This document shows positions 28,817 through 38,500 of a DNA stretch of 64,000 nt, piece by piece (positions within the stretch are counted from its first letter, which is position 1; each line of letters starts with the position of its first letter). A model generated the notes under the pieces. That model was not told the DNA's origin, made no database searches, and saw only the letters and a program-made list of their open reading frames with translations. The stretch is from CAVQJU01 sp963755195 (GTDB taxonomy: Bacteria > Acidobacteriota > Vicinamibacteria > Vicinamibacterales > CAVVIG01), in the NCBI GenBank assembly GCA_963755195.1, contig CAVWIZ010000001.1:496001-560000 (forward strand), written 5' to 3'. A program made the translations under genes and the position numbers.

Positions 28817-28958
28817 AGTTCCTCCGGAAGACAGGTGAACGAGACAGACGGTCCGAATGGCACAGGATATCGCACTTGGCCGTCGCCTTGAACAGGCGGG
28901 GCGGCAAGCCTAGAATCGGTGCAGAATTGGTCGGCACGGGAAGCGTAAGGAGTCCGCA

Positions 28959-30119
28959 ATGACCGCAATGAAGAAAACGATGCTCGGCTCAATTGGCACG
29001 TTGGTGGCCTTGGTCGGTGTGTGGACCCTGGTGTCCTCGGTTCCGGTGTTCGGCCAGGGGAAAGGCACCAGCACGCCCCCGTTGGTGGTCACGGCGTTCG
29101 GCGCCGAAACGCCGAAGACGCGCTATGTGTCGCCAAAGACCCCGTGGGGCGAGCCGGATCTGTCGGGCGTCTGGTCCACGGACGACACCAGCGGCATCCC
29201 GATGTCGCGGCCGGCGCAATACGGCGAACGCCTCTACCTGAACCAGGAGGAATTCGTCGCACGTGCCAAGCAGATCGAGCGCGGCATTACGCAAGGCGAC
29301 CAGGAAGCCGTCGGTCCGTTCCGCTTCGACTTCGCGCGTCGAGCCTTCCCTCAGACATCGCTCATCGTCGATCCGCCTGACGGCCGGCAGCCCGCGTACA
29401 CAGCCGAAGCGCTGGCGCGTCCGATGCCGCGCGGCACGTACGGCAACGGCCCGCTCGACTGGACGACGGACTTCTCGTTGTACGAGCGCTGCATCACGCG
29501 CGGCATTCTCGGCTCGACCCTGCGCGTCATCTACGGCAACGGCGCCCAGATTTCCCAGGGCCCGGGCGTCGTCGCGATCACGTACGAGATGATCCACGAC
29601 ACGCGCATCTTTCACACGGACGGCCGGCCGCACGTCGGGTCGAAGATTCGCGAGTACCTCGGCAACCCGTCGGCCCACTGGGAGGGAGACGAGTTGGTCG
29701 TCGAGACGACCAACTTCACGAACGAGACCGCGATCGGTTTGAACGGCAACGGCAATCGCACGAGCTCGCAGTTGAAGCTCACCGAGCGATTCAAGCGTGT
29801 CGCCAAGGACATCGTCCAGTATCAGGTGACCGTTGACGATCCGCTGACGTACGAGCGTCCCTTCACCATGTCGATGCCGCTGACGCCGCTCGACGGCGGG
29901 CGGATTCTTCCGTACTCGTGCCACGAGGGGAACATGGCGCTGACGCAGTCGCTTGGCGGAGAGCGTGCGGAAGACCGGAGGCTCGAGGAAGATCGCGCGA
30001 AGGGGATCATTCGTGCGCGGCGTCCCGTGCAGGATGGGCTCGGCGTCGGCGGGGCGCCAGTCGGCCCCGGCGGCGGTGGCTTCGGCGGCGGCCGCGGCGC
30101 CCCACCGCCGACGCCGTAA
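28959..30119 (+). CDS. Exported protein of the D-L-S-G-x-W family, member 1
   Basis: A protein of 386 residues with a signal peptide (GSIGTLVALVGVWTLVSSVPVFG). Near residue 65 it has PWGEPDLSGVWSTDD, and later HWEGDELVVETTNFTN and DPLTYERPFTMSMPL. These three landmarks recur in other genes of this window. Exported proteins with this layout are abundant in Vicinamibacteria-like genomes and have no known activity; the repeated W-E-G-D-x-L-V-V-x-T block suggests a beta-sandwich. The C-terminus is Gly/Pro-rich. AAGGAG precedes the ATG. It probably heads the co-directional run that continues to 34152. Confidence 0.7.
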   Translation: MTAMKKTMLGSIGTLVALVGVWTLVSSVPVFGQGKGTSTPPLVVTAFGAETPKTRYVSPKTPWGEPDLSGVWSTDDTSGIPMSRPAQYGERLYLNQEEFVARAKQIERGITQGDQEAVGPFRFDFARRAFPQTSLIVDPPDGRQPAYTAEALARPMPRGTYGNGPLDWTTDFSLYERCITRGILGSTLRVIYGNGAQISQGPGVVAITYEMIHDTRIFHTDGRPHVGSKIREYLGNPSAHWEGDELVVETTNFTNETAIGLNGNGNRTSSQLKLTERFKRVAKDIVQYQVTVDDPLTYERPFTMSMPLTPLDGGRILPYSCHEGNMALTQSLGGERAEDRRLEEDRAKGIIRARRPVQDGLGVGGAPVGPGGGGFGGGRGAPPPTP

Positions 30120-30141
30120 TCGACTGAGGCAGAGAGCGAAG

Positions 30142-31484
30142 GTGACCGCAACCCCCTCCGACGTGTCGCGACGCGGTTTCCTTGTAACGGCTTCGGCCGC
30201 GGCGGTGGGCGGACTTGCGCTTGCACAACAGGCGGCGCGCGCCGAGATCGTGCGCACCGATATTGCCAGTCTTCCACCCTACGGCAATTCCACGATTCCG
30301 CGCGGCATTCGTTCCCGCACCGTCGCGAACGTCAACGGCCTGACGGTGCACATCTTGGAAGCGGGCTACGAGACCGCGGGCCGACCGGGCGTTCTACTTC
30401 TGCACGGCTTCCCCGAGCTCGCCTACAGCTGGCGCAAGGTGATGCTCCCGTTGGCATCTGCCGGGTATCACGTGATCGCTCCCGACCAGCGCGGCTACGG
30501 GCGTACCGACGGGTTGGGACGATTCCTACGACGCCGACCCCGATCCTTTCCGCATTCTCAACATGGTGAGGGACGCCATCGGGCTCGTCTACGCGCTCGG
30601 CCACCGGACCGTCGCGATGGTGGCGGGACACGATGCGGGCGCGCCCGTCGCGGCCTGGTCAGCCCTGATCAGGCCCGACATCTTCCGTTCCGTGACGATC
30701 CTCAGTTCTCCGTTCGAAGGCGCGCCGTCACTGCCGTTCGACACCGCGAATGGCGTCGCCCCGCCGCGCCGGGCGCCTACAGACGACGAGCTCGATGCCG
30801 AGCTCGCGAAGCTCAACCCTCCACGGAAGTACTATCAGAACTATCAGCGCACGCGGGGGGCCAACGACAACATGCTGCATGCCCCGCAAGGCCTCCACGC
30901 GTTCTTTCGCGCGTACTACCACTACAAGAGTGCCGATTGGAAAGGCAACAGACCCCATCCCCTGAAGGCGCGGGTTGCCGAGGAGATGGCCCAAATCCCC
31001 ACCTATTACGTCATGGAACGGGACAAAGGCATGGCGGAGACTGTTGCGCCAATGATGCCGTCGGCGGCCGAGATCGCGGCTTGCAGGTGGTTGACGGAGG
31101 CCGAGGTCGACGTGCACGCGGCGGAATATGGCAGGACCGGTTTCACCGGCGCGCTGCAGGGCTATCGCGTGCGGCGGGGGTCGGACGTGAAAAGCATCGG
31201 CGAGATGCTCACCTTCTCGGGCCGCACTATCGATGTGCCCTCGATGTATGTCGCAGGTAAGAGCGACTGGGGCGTATATCAGACACCAGGCGCCGTGGAC
31301 AGAATGCGGACCAGCGCGTGCACGCGAATGGTGGGCTTTTATCTTCTGGACGGAGCCGGGCACTGGGTGCAGCAGGAGCAGCCCGAACACGTGAGCGCGT
31401 TGCTCCTGCAGTTTCTACACGACCATGGCCAAGGCACCAAAAGGCGAGTTCAAGGCCGATCGCAGGGAGTTGGACAAGGAGTAG
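30142..31484 (+). CDS. Tat-exported epoxide-hydrolase-like alpha/beta hydrolase (frameshifted)
   Basis: About 446 residues after correction. A Tat signal is present: SRRGFLVTASAAAVGG. HGFPELAYSWRKVM holds the oxyanion motif, GHDAGAPVAAW holds an Asp nucleophile as in epoxide hydrolases rather than a Ser, and GAGHWVQQEQP carries the catalytic His. Residues about 210-330 form an enlarged cap. Two frameshifts are each repaired by removing a T: near 30514, giving TDGWDDSYDADP, and near 31426, giving a natural C-terminus ending RRELDKE at the TAG 31482-31484. Without the second correction the frame runs to 31492. The following gene starts five bases later. Substrate unknown. Confidence 0.75.
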
Positions 31485-31488
31485 GACC

Positions 31489-32490
31489 GTGAAGAGAGTT
31501 CCCACGAACGGAATGATCTGCTGGGCTGTGGCTGTCGCTCTGGGATTGACAGCGTGCGCGGCGTTCTCCGTCCGGGCCGCCGAACCGGAAGACGGCGGGC
31601 TCGACGTCGTCAAAGTCCGTAAGAACTTCTACATGATCGCTGGAGCCGGTGGAAACATCGGTGTCCAGGTTGGCTCGGACGGCGTGGTGCTGGTCAACTC
31701 GGGAGCCGCGGCGGCAACGGACCAGGTGCTGGCTGCGCTCAAGAAGCTGACCGACCTGCCCACGCGCTACATTATTAATGTTGACGCGGGGGCGGATTTC
31801 GTTGGCGGCAACGAAAAGCTTGCGAAAGCCGGCTACACCATCTTCACCAACGCCCTCGGCAACCCGGCGGCGCTCCAGGCCATGACCGGCGGCGGGGCCT
31901 CGATTCTTTCGCACGAAAGCGTGCTGCGGCGAATGGCGGCGGCAAAACCGGCGTATGCGAGCAACGCCCAGCCCAACGAGGCGTTCTTCACGCCGCGCAA
32001 GGCCATACGCATGAACGACGAGGGGATTGAGATCCTCTATCAGCCCGCGGCTCACAGCGACGCCGACAGTTTCGTCCTCTTCAGGTCGTCCGACGTCATC
32101 GTCACCGGCGACGTGATGGACACCACTCGTTTCCCCGTGATCGATATTGCCAACGGTGGAAGCATCCAGGGGGAAATCGACGCCCTGAACCGGTTGATTG
32201 ACCTGACGATTGCGCCGACGCCGTTCATCTACAAGGACGTCGGCACCTACGTCATTCCGGGCCACGGCCGCCTGTGCGAACAGATGGAGGTCGTCGATTA
32301 TCGCGATATGGTCGTGCTCATCCGCGATGTCGTCGCGGATCTCATCAAGCAGGGGAAGACGCTCGATCAAATCAAGGCCGCGCGTCCGACGTTGCCCTAC
32401 GAAACACGATACGGATCGCAGACGGGTCCCTGGACCACGAACGCGTTCGTCGAGGCGGTTTACAAGAGCTTGAACGCAACGAAGAAGTAG
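31489..32490 (+). CDS. Exported metallo-beta-lactamase-fold protein lacking the main metal ligands
   Basis: A protein of 333 residues with a signal peptide ending near AAFSVRAA. The MBL fold is clear: NFYMIAGAGGNIGVQVGSDG, TRYIINVDAGADFVGGNEKL and YVIPGHGRLCEQ. In active enzymes the second segment would read HxHxDH before GG; here all three histidines are replaced (D, G, F at their places). A His in AAHSDADSF, an Asp in VTGDVMD and the His of PGHG remain. I infer loss of one metal site, so it is likely a pseudo-enzyme or has a changed mechanism. GTG start with AAGGAG upstream, five bases after the hydrolase stop. Confidence 0.75.
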   Translation: MKRVPTNGMICWAVAVALGLTACAAFSVRAAEPEDGGLDVVKVRKNFYMIAGAGGNIGVQVGSDGVVLVNSGAAAATDQVLAALKKLTDLPTRYIINVDAGADFVGGNEKLAKAGYTIFTNALGNPAALQAMTGGGASILSHESVLRRMAAAKPAYASNAQPNEAFFTPRKAIRMNDEGIEILYQPAAHSDADSFVLFRSSDVIVTGDVMDTTRFPVIDIANGGSIQGEIDALNRLIDLTIAPTPFIYKDVGTYVIPGHGRLCEQMEVVDYRDMVVLIRDVVADLIKQGKTLDQIKAARPTLPYETRYGSQTGPWTTNAFVEAVYKSLNATKK

Positions 32491-32502
32491 AAGGGAAGCG
32501 CG

Positions 32503-33252
32503 ATGTCAGCGAAGTTCTCGCTCATCCTGGCCGGGATACTCGCCACCCAAACGGGACTGCTCGCGCAGGGCCGCGGCCGGGGCGGGGCTGCCGCGCCGCC
32601 GCAAACCGCAAAGGCGGCGGCTCTGATCGATCTGACTGGCTATTGGGTCTCCGTGGTCACGGAAGACTGGCGCTATCGCATGGTCACGCCTGCGCGCGGC
32701 GACTACCAGGGCGTCCCGATGACGCCCGAGGCTCGTGCGATCGCCGACGCGTGGGATCCGGCGAAGGAAGAGGCATCGGGCGACCTCTGCAAGTCGTATG
32801 GAGCGCCGGCGCTCTTGCGCGCGCCGGGGCGCCTTCACATCACGTGGCAGGATGATCAAACGCTGCGCATGGATTCCGACGCCGGCAAGCAGACCAGGCT
32901 TTTTCGTTTCGGTAGCTCAAAGGCTCCGGCCGGGCCGCATACGATCCAGGGAGATTCGGTCGCCGAATGGCAGGTCGGCGGGCGGGGCGCCACCGACGGA
33001 ACGCTGCAGGTCACGACCTCCAACCTCAAGGCTGGATTCCTGCGCAAGAATGGCGTTCCCTACAGCGAGAACACGAGCCTCACCGAATACTACGAGTTGA
33101 TTACGCAGCCCAACGGGACACCGCTCCTGGTGGTCACCATCATGACCACCGACCCCGCGTATCTGCGGCAGCCCTTTGTGATTTCTTCCCACTTCAAGAA
33201 GGAGCCGAGCGATGCCAAGTGGAATCCGACGGCATGCTCGGCCACATGGTAG
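32503..33252 (+). CDS. Exported protein of the D-L-(S/T)-G-x-W family, member 2
   Basis: A protein of 249 residues with a signal peptide (SLILAGILATQTGLLAQG) followed by a Gly/Arg/Ala-rich stretch. IDLTGYWVSVVTEDWR and DPAYLRQPFVISSHFKKEP match the landmarks of the family, although the spacing is shorter than in member 1. No catalytic site is recognised. It starts 12 bases after the MBL gene and is followed by a related gene after 27 bases, so it is part of the same operon. Low homology to member 1 should be treated as an inferred relation. Confidence 0.65.
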   Translation: MSAKFSLILAGILATQTGLLAQGRGRGGAAAPPQTAKAAALIDLTGYWVSVVTEDWRYRMVTPARGDYQGVPMTPEARAIADAWDPAKEEASGDLCKSYGAPALLRAPGRLHITWQDDQTLRMDSDAGKQTRLFRFGSSKAPAGPHTIQGDSVAEWQVGGRGATDGTLQVTTSNLKAGFLRKNGVPYSENTSLTEYYELITQPNGTPLLVVTIMTTDPAYLRQPFVISSHFKKEPSDAKWNPTACSATW

Positions 33253-33279
33253 ACAGGACCGCTCAAATGGAGCTCACTG

Positions 33280-34152
33280 ATGACTCGCAGTAGAACGATC
33301 GTCGCGCTTGTGTTGTTCGTGTGCTCGAGCGTGCCGCTGCTGGCCGAAATCGACTTGTCGGGATCCTGGGCCTCCATCAACCACGAGGATGCGCTCGAAC
33401 GCGGCGCCGGTCCGAACCCCGACGATTGGGCGGGGCTCCCGTTCAACGAATCGGGCCGTGCGAAGGCCTTGAGCTTTTCGCAGTCCGTCATTTCCATGCC
33501 GGAGCGCACGTGCTGGTTCCAGACCCAGTGGCATATCGCGGCCGGGCCGTTCAGTTTGAGGATGTGGGCCGTTCCCGATCCGATCACGGGGAAGGTCCAG
33601 GCATGGATGGTCGGCGCCTGGGAGACCCGCGCGCCGATGACGATTTGGATGGACGGGCGGCCGCACCCCTCAAAGAATGCGCCGCACGATCAGACAGGCT
33701 TCACGACGGGTGTGTGGAATGGCAACGAGCTCGTCGCCACCACGACACATTTGAAGACGGGATACATCCGCCGCAACGGCGCCGCGAGCAGCGATCAAGC
33801 CACCATCACGACACATTTCCGGCGTCACGGCGATCTGCTGACCCTGACGTTGCTGATGGACGATCCGGTCTACCTGACCGAGCCCTACATTCTGACGCGG
33901 TCATACAACTTGAGCACCAATCCCGTGGCCATCGCCGGCCCGCCGTGCATCGTCGGGGATGAGGGCGTCGAGTCGGGCCGGGTGCCGCACTACCTGCCTG
34001 GACGAAACCCGTTCATCGATGAGATGGCCAAACGCTACGGCATTCCCCCCGACGCGGCGATGGGAGGGGCGGAAACGATGTATCCGGAGTTCCGCGAAAA
34101 GATCAAAGGCAAGTTCGTGCGTCCGCCGAAGTGCACCATCAACTGCGGGTAG
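33280..34152 (+). CDS. Exported protein of the D-L-S-G-x-W family, member 3
   Basis: A protein of 290 residues with a signal peptide (IVALVLFVCSSVPLLA). IDLSGSWASINHEDALERG near residue 22 and VWNGNELVATTTHLKTGYI plus DPVYLTEPYILTRSYN near residues 200-215 match family landmarks. The C-terminus has two close cysteines (PPKCTINCG) and a Pro-rich tail. No catalytic motif is recognised. It ends the run of genes starting at 28959 or 30142. Confidence 0.65.
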   Translation: MTRSRTIVALVLFVCSSVPLLAEIDLSGSWASINHEDALERGAGPNPDDWAGLPFNESGRAKALSFSQSVISMPERTCWFQTQWHIAAGPFSLRMWAVPDPITGKVQAWMVGAWETRAPMTIWMDGRPHPSKNAPHDQTGFTTGVWNGNELVATTTHLKTGYIRRNGAASSDQATITTHFRRHGDLLTLTLLMDDPVYLTEPYILTRSYNLSTNPVAIAGPPCIVGDEGVESGRVPHYLPGRNPFIDEMAKRYGIPPDAAMGGAETMYPEFREKIKGKFVRPPKCTINCG

Positions 34153-34177
34153 TCCGGAGCGACGGAGAAGGGGGACG

Positions 34178-34282
34178 TTACGCGAAGACGCTGACCACGA
34201 TCGCGAGGACCAAGAGCACGCCAACGACGACTTCGGCCGTTGACGAAAACGTCCAGTCGTAAAGCTTCAATCGTGCAAACAT
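34178..34282 (-). CDS. Small single-helix membrane protein (34 aa)
   Basis: An ATG at 34282 with a strong ribosome site (TTGGAGGTTTCTC) on the reverse strand opens 34 codons to the TAA. The sequence begins MFARLKLYDW, followed by a hydrophobic helix (EVVVGVLLVLAIVVSVFA) that spans to the end. Composition and ribosome site are those of a real short membrane protein. No family is recognised. The remainder of 34153-34397 holds no other gene. Confidence 0.55.
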   Translation of the reverse strand: MFARLKLYDWTFSSTAEVVVGVLLVLAIVVSVFA

Positions 34283-34397
34283 GAGAAACCTCCAATTCAC
34301 CAAGCCGTCGAATTACCCCGTCGGTTTGGCTCGTTCACAGGGGTTAGACGGCCCGGTCCACCAAAAGGTTTAGCGTATCGTCCTGGGGAGGGCACTT

Positions 34398-35477
34398 ATG
34401 GGATTGAAACGTCTTGCTGGAGCGGCCGGAGCGGTCGTAGTGGCCGCTTTGGCGTCGCTTCTGTCGACAACGGCCGCCGCCCAGTGGACCAACTACCCGA
34501 CGCCGGGAATCCCGCGCCTGCCCGACGGCAAGCCCAATCTATTCGCGCCCGTGCCCCGGACGGCGGACGGTAAACCGGACCTGTCCGGCGTCTGGGGAGG
34601 GGCCGGCCCTCTCTACCGCTTCAACATCGCTCAGGATCTCAAACCCGAAGACATTCAGCCCTGGGCCGAGGCGCTCTTCCTGCAGCGGGTGCGGGATTCG
34701 CGGAAGGACAGTCCCCTCGCACGATGCCTTCCCGTCAGCGTTCCCTTCCACGATTTCTTCAATTTGAACAGGATCGTCCAAACCCCGTCGCTCATCGTGA
34801 TGCTGTTCGAGTCTCCGAACAGCCCCCATCGGACCGTGTTCACCGATGGCCGCGATCTTCCCAAGGATCCGAATCCCACCTGGTTGGGGTACTCGGTCGG
34901 CCGATGGGAGGGGGACACGTTGGTGGTGACGACCGCGGGGTTCAACGACAGGGGCTGGCTCGACAGCGCCGGACATCCACAAACAGAAACCCTCCGCATC
35001 ACGGAACGCCTCCGGCGTCGTGACGTCGGTCACATGGATTTCGAAATCACCATCGACGATCCGAAAGTGTTCACCAGGCCGTTTACCGTCAAGACGGAGC
35101 GGCTGCTGGCGGCGGATACCGACCTGTTGGAGGACGTCTGCGAAAACGAACGCGATGGCGCCCGTCTGTCGGGCGACACCGGGATCAGATTGAGCCCGGC
35201 ACTCCTCGCGACCTACGCCGGCGTGTATGAGCTCGCGCCGGGACGCGAGGTCGTGGTCACGGTCACCGGCGACCTGCTGTTCGTGCAGGGACTGAATGAG
35301 CCCAAGCTTCCGCTGCTCGTGCAATCGGAAACGAAATTCATGTCGACCGCGACCCCGAATGGCTTTGAGTTCGTCAAGGATGCCCAGGGCACGGTCACGC
35401 ATATGACGCTGCACGGCGCGGCTGGAGAGCAGAAGGCGGTCCGCAAAGGCGCTTCCGTCCCGATCCCGCGCAGGTGA
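34398..35477 (+). CDS. Exported protein of the D-L-S-G-x-W family, member 4, with C-terminal DUF3471-like domain
   Basis: A protein of 359 residues with a signal peptide (VVVAALASLLSTTAAAQ). Core landmarks are DGKPDLSGVWGGAGPLYRF, RWEGDTLVVTTAGFNDRG and DPKVFTRPFTVK. After about residue 270 a separate beta domain begins, with LSPALLATYAGVYELAPG and EVVVTVTGDLLFVQGL, resembling the DUF3471 domain at the ends of some beta-lactamase-like proteins. Function is unknown. It is separated from member 3 by 245 bases holding the opposite-strand small protein, so it has its own promoter. Confidence 0.7.
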   Translation: MGLKRLAGAAGAVVVAALASLLSTTAAAQWTNYPTPGIPRLPDGKPNLFAPVPRTADGKPDLSGVWGGAGPLYRFNIAQDLKPEDIQPWAEALFLQRVRDSRKDSPLARCLPVSVPFHDFFNLNRIVQTPSLIVMLFESPNSPHRTVFTDGRDLPKDPNPTWLGYSVGRWEGDTLVVTTAGFNDRGWLDSAGHPQTETLRITERLRRRDVGHMDFEITIDDPKVFTRPFTVKTERLLAADTDLLEDVCENERDGARLSGDTGIRLSPALLATYAGVYELAPGREVVVTVTGDLLFVQGLNEPKLPLLVQSETKFMSTATPNGFEFVKDAQGTVTHMTLHGAAGEQKAVRKGASVPIPRR

Positions 35478-35534
35478 CGCGCACGCCGCCCGAAGGGCCC
35501 GATTCCCTCTCGCGGCAGGCGCTATCATGCAGGT

Positions 35535-36326
35535 ATGTCGTCCGCGCAAACCTGGGACCCTGCAACCTACGCGCGCAACGCCCGCTTTGTCTCCGATCTG
35601 GGATCTCCCGTCCTGGAGTTGTTGGCACCCCAGCCCGGCGAGCGCATTCTCGACCTGGGTTGCGGAGACGGCGTGCTCACGAACAAGCTGGTTGATCTTG
35701 GGTGTGAAGTCGTCGCTGTTGATTCGAGCGCTCCGCAGATTGAGGCCGCGAGGAAGCTTGGGTTGGACGCGCACGTAATGAATGGTGAAGCGTTACCGTT
35801 CCGTGAAGAGTTCGACGCCGTTTTCAGCAACGCGGTACTGCACTGGATCAAGCGCGCCGACCCGATGATCGCCGCCGTGTACCGTTCACTGAAACCAGGG
35901 GGCCGCTTTGTCGCCGAATGTGGAGGCTCTGGCTGCGTTGATAAGGTCCGGACGGCTCTCGTCCAGGCCTTGGACCGGCGTGGGATGGACGGGGAAGCTC
36001 GCGTACCCTGGTATTTCCCGACTCCGGGTGATTACGCCTCGCGGTTGGAGCGGGCAGGGTTTCGCGTCGATAGCATTGCGCTGATCCCGCGTCCGACGCC
36101 GCTCCCAGGCGACGTGATCGACTGGCTCGAGACATTTGCGCAAAGCTTCTTTCAGGGGCTTTCCGATGTCGCGCGGACGGAATATCTGCAGGAGGTCCGC
36201 GCCGTACTGGAACCGCAGCTGCGTGACGGCGCCGGAACCTGGGTTGCGGACTACGTGCGACTACGATTTGCCGCAACCAGGCCAATGCCGCTGGGGCAGC
36301 TCAAATCCGGCGAGGCGACTCGATGA
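35535..36326 (+). CDS. Class I SAM-dependent methyltransferase (trans-aconitate type)
   Basis: A protein of 263 residues. Motif I is ILDLGCGDGVLTNKL, the acidic residue after beta 2 is in VAVDSSAPQI, and motif IV is FDAVFSNAVLHW. The later RFVAECGGSGCVDKVRTAL is like small-molecule O-methyltransferases related to trans-aconitate methyltransferase. It is soluble and cytoplasmic. It starts 57 bases after member 4. The true substrate cannot be inferred from sequence. Confidence 0.82.
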   Translation: MSSAQTWDPATYARNARFVSDLGSPVLELLAPQPGERILDLGCGDGVLTNKLVDLGCEVVAVDSSAPQIEAARKLGLDAHVMNGEALPFREEFDAVFSNAVLHWIKRADPMIAAVYRSLKPGGRFVAECGGSGCVDKVRTALVQALDRRGMDGEARVPWYFPTPGDYASRLERAGFRVDSIALIPRPTPLPGDVIDWLETFAQSFFQGLSDVARTEYLQEVRAVLEPQLRDGAGTWVADYVRLRFAATRPMPLGQLKSGEATR

Positions 36327-36350
36327 CATCGGATCGCTAAGGCGCCCGGC

Positions 36351-38471
36351 ATGGTGCGGACCGCGACCTGCCCGCTCTGCGAAGCGTCGTGCGGCATTCT
36401 CGTCGACACCGACGGTGAGCGCGTCCGGTCGATCCGCGGCGACGAGGACGATCCGTTCAGCCGCGGCTACATCTGTCCGAAAGCCGCGGCGCTCGCCGAT
36501 CTCCACGACGATCCCGATCGCGTCCGCGCGCCCCTGATCCGCGAAGGCTCGCGCTGGCGCGAGGTCGTCCTGGGACGACGCGTTGGATCGCGCGGCCGAC
36601 GGTCTCGTGCGCGTCCGCAAGGCGCACGGGCGTGACGCGGTGGCGATGTACTACGGCAATCCGGTCGCGCACAACCTCGGACTTGATGACCCACGCGCTG
36701 CCGTTCGCACGGGCGCTTCGGACGAGGAACGTGTATTCGGCGAGCTCGGCCGATCAGCTGCCGCAGATGCTCGCCGCGTTTCGCATGTTCGGACATCTCG
36801 CCCTCATTCCGGTGCCCGATCTCGATCGGACCGACTACTTCCTGATCTTCGGCGCGAACCCGGTCGTGTCGAACGGCAGCCTCATGACCGCCCCGAACAT
36901 GAAGGGCCGTCTGCGCGCCATTCGCGATCGCGGCGGGCGCGTCGTCGTCGTCGATCCGCGGCGCACCGAGACGGCGGAGATCGCCGACGAGCACGTCGCC
37001 ATCCGGCCCGGGACCGATGCGCTGCTGCTCGCGGCGATGCTGCACGTGGTCTTCGCGGAGGGATGGGTGCGCCTGGGACGTTTCGACGGCCGGGTGAAGA
37101 ACGTCGATGCCCTCGCGGCCTTCGTGCGCGAGCTCCCGCCGGAGCGCGTCGCTCGCCGGACCGGCGTCGCCGCCGGAGATCACGCGCCGGCTCGCCGGCG
37201 ACTTCGCGCGCGCGACGAGGGCCGCGTGTTACGGCCGGGTCGGGCTCTGCACGCAGCGGCACGGGACGCTCGCCTCGTGGCTCGTGCAGGCGCTCAATCT
37301 CGTCACCGGACATCTCGACGAGGTCGGGGGCATGATGCTCACGACGCCGGCCGTCGATGCCGTGGCCATCCTGTCGCGGCTCGGCCTGCGCGGGACCTAC
37401 GATCGGTGGCGCAGCCGCGTCGCGTCATCTGCCCGAGTTCGGCGGCGACCTGCCGGTGGCCACGCTCGCCGACGAAATCGAAATGGGCGGACCGGGCCGC
37501 GTGCGAGCGCTCGTCACCGTCGCCGGGAACCCGGTGCTCTCCGCGCCCAACGGGCGGCGCCTCGATCGCGCCCTCGGCACGCTCGAGCACGTCGTCTCGA
37601 TCGATGGATATCTGAACGAGACGACGCGCCACGCGCATGTGATCCTTCCGCCCGCGTCGCCGCTCTCGCGCGCGCACTACGATCTCGCGCTGTACGCCTT
37701 CTCGGTGCGCAACGTGGCGAAGTATTCGGAACCGGTCATCCCACGAAAGGCGTCGGAGCGGCTCGACTGGGAGATCGTCGCCGAGCTCGCCGGTCGGGTC
37801 TTCGTGCCGCGTCCGCTTCGCCGGCTCGCGCTTCTCGCCGCCCGCGAGGTTGCGGCCGGAGCGGATCGTCGACGCGCTTCTCCGCCTCGGGCCTCACCGG
37901 TTGACGCTGGCGAAGCTGCGCCAGTCGTCCGCACGGCGTCGATCTCGGGCCGCTCGAGCCAGGGCGCTTCCGGGATCGGATCGCCACGCCGGATCGCATG
38001 GCCGATGTCGCGCCCGACGACTTGCTTCGCGAGGCGCGCGCGCAACTCCTCGTGGAAGCCGACCGCGAGACGACCGGCGAGCTCTTGTTGATCGGACGAC
38101 GCCAGCTTCGCGACAACAACTCCTGGATGCACAACTCCCGCCGCCTGGTGAAAGGCCCGCCGCGCTGCACGCTGCTCGTCCACCCCACGGACGCCGCGTC
38201 GCGCCATCTGGCCGACGGTGATTTCGCGCGGCTCGGATCGGACACGGGCACGGTCGTCGTGCCCGTCGAAGTGACCGACGCGATGCTCCCCGGGGTCGTC
38301 AGCCTGCCGCACGGCTGGGGTCACGATCGCGACGGAACCCGCCTCGGCGTCGCGCGCGAACACGCGGGCGCGAGCATCAACGACGTGACGAGCGACGTGC
38401 ATCTCGACACGCTCAGCGGCAACGCCGGCTTCAACGGCCTTGCCGTCACGCTGCAGCGCGTCGACGATTGA
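36351..38471 (+). CDS. Molybdopterin oxidoreductase with N-terminal 4Fe-4S site (frameshifted)
   Basis: About 704 residues after correction. An N-terminal cluster motif CPLCEASCGI plus CPKAAAL forms the 4Fe-4S site of the formate dehydrogenase/nitrate reductase superfamily. Later blocks are MYYGNPVAHNLGLMTHA, YFLIFGANPVVSNGS, VVVVDPRRTETAEIAD, EHVVSIDGYLNETTRHAHV and LPHGWGHDRDG. Six frameshifts are each repaired by removing one T: near 36568, 36683, 37167, 37420, 37850 and 37928. The corrected gene is an exact multiple of three. No Tat signal is seen, so it is probably cytoplasmic. Its donor and substrate are unknown. Confidence 0.78.
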
Positions 38472-38500
38472 TCGCTGAATCAGAATGATTACTCGAAGCG

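Noticed and set aside
36351..38471. Programmed ribosomal frameshifting or a true pseudogene
   Set aside because: Six shifts in one gene, all repaired by a T deletion and without any shared slippery motif, fit sequence error better.
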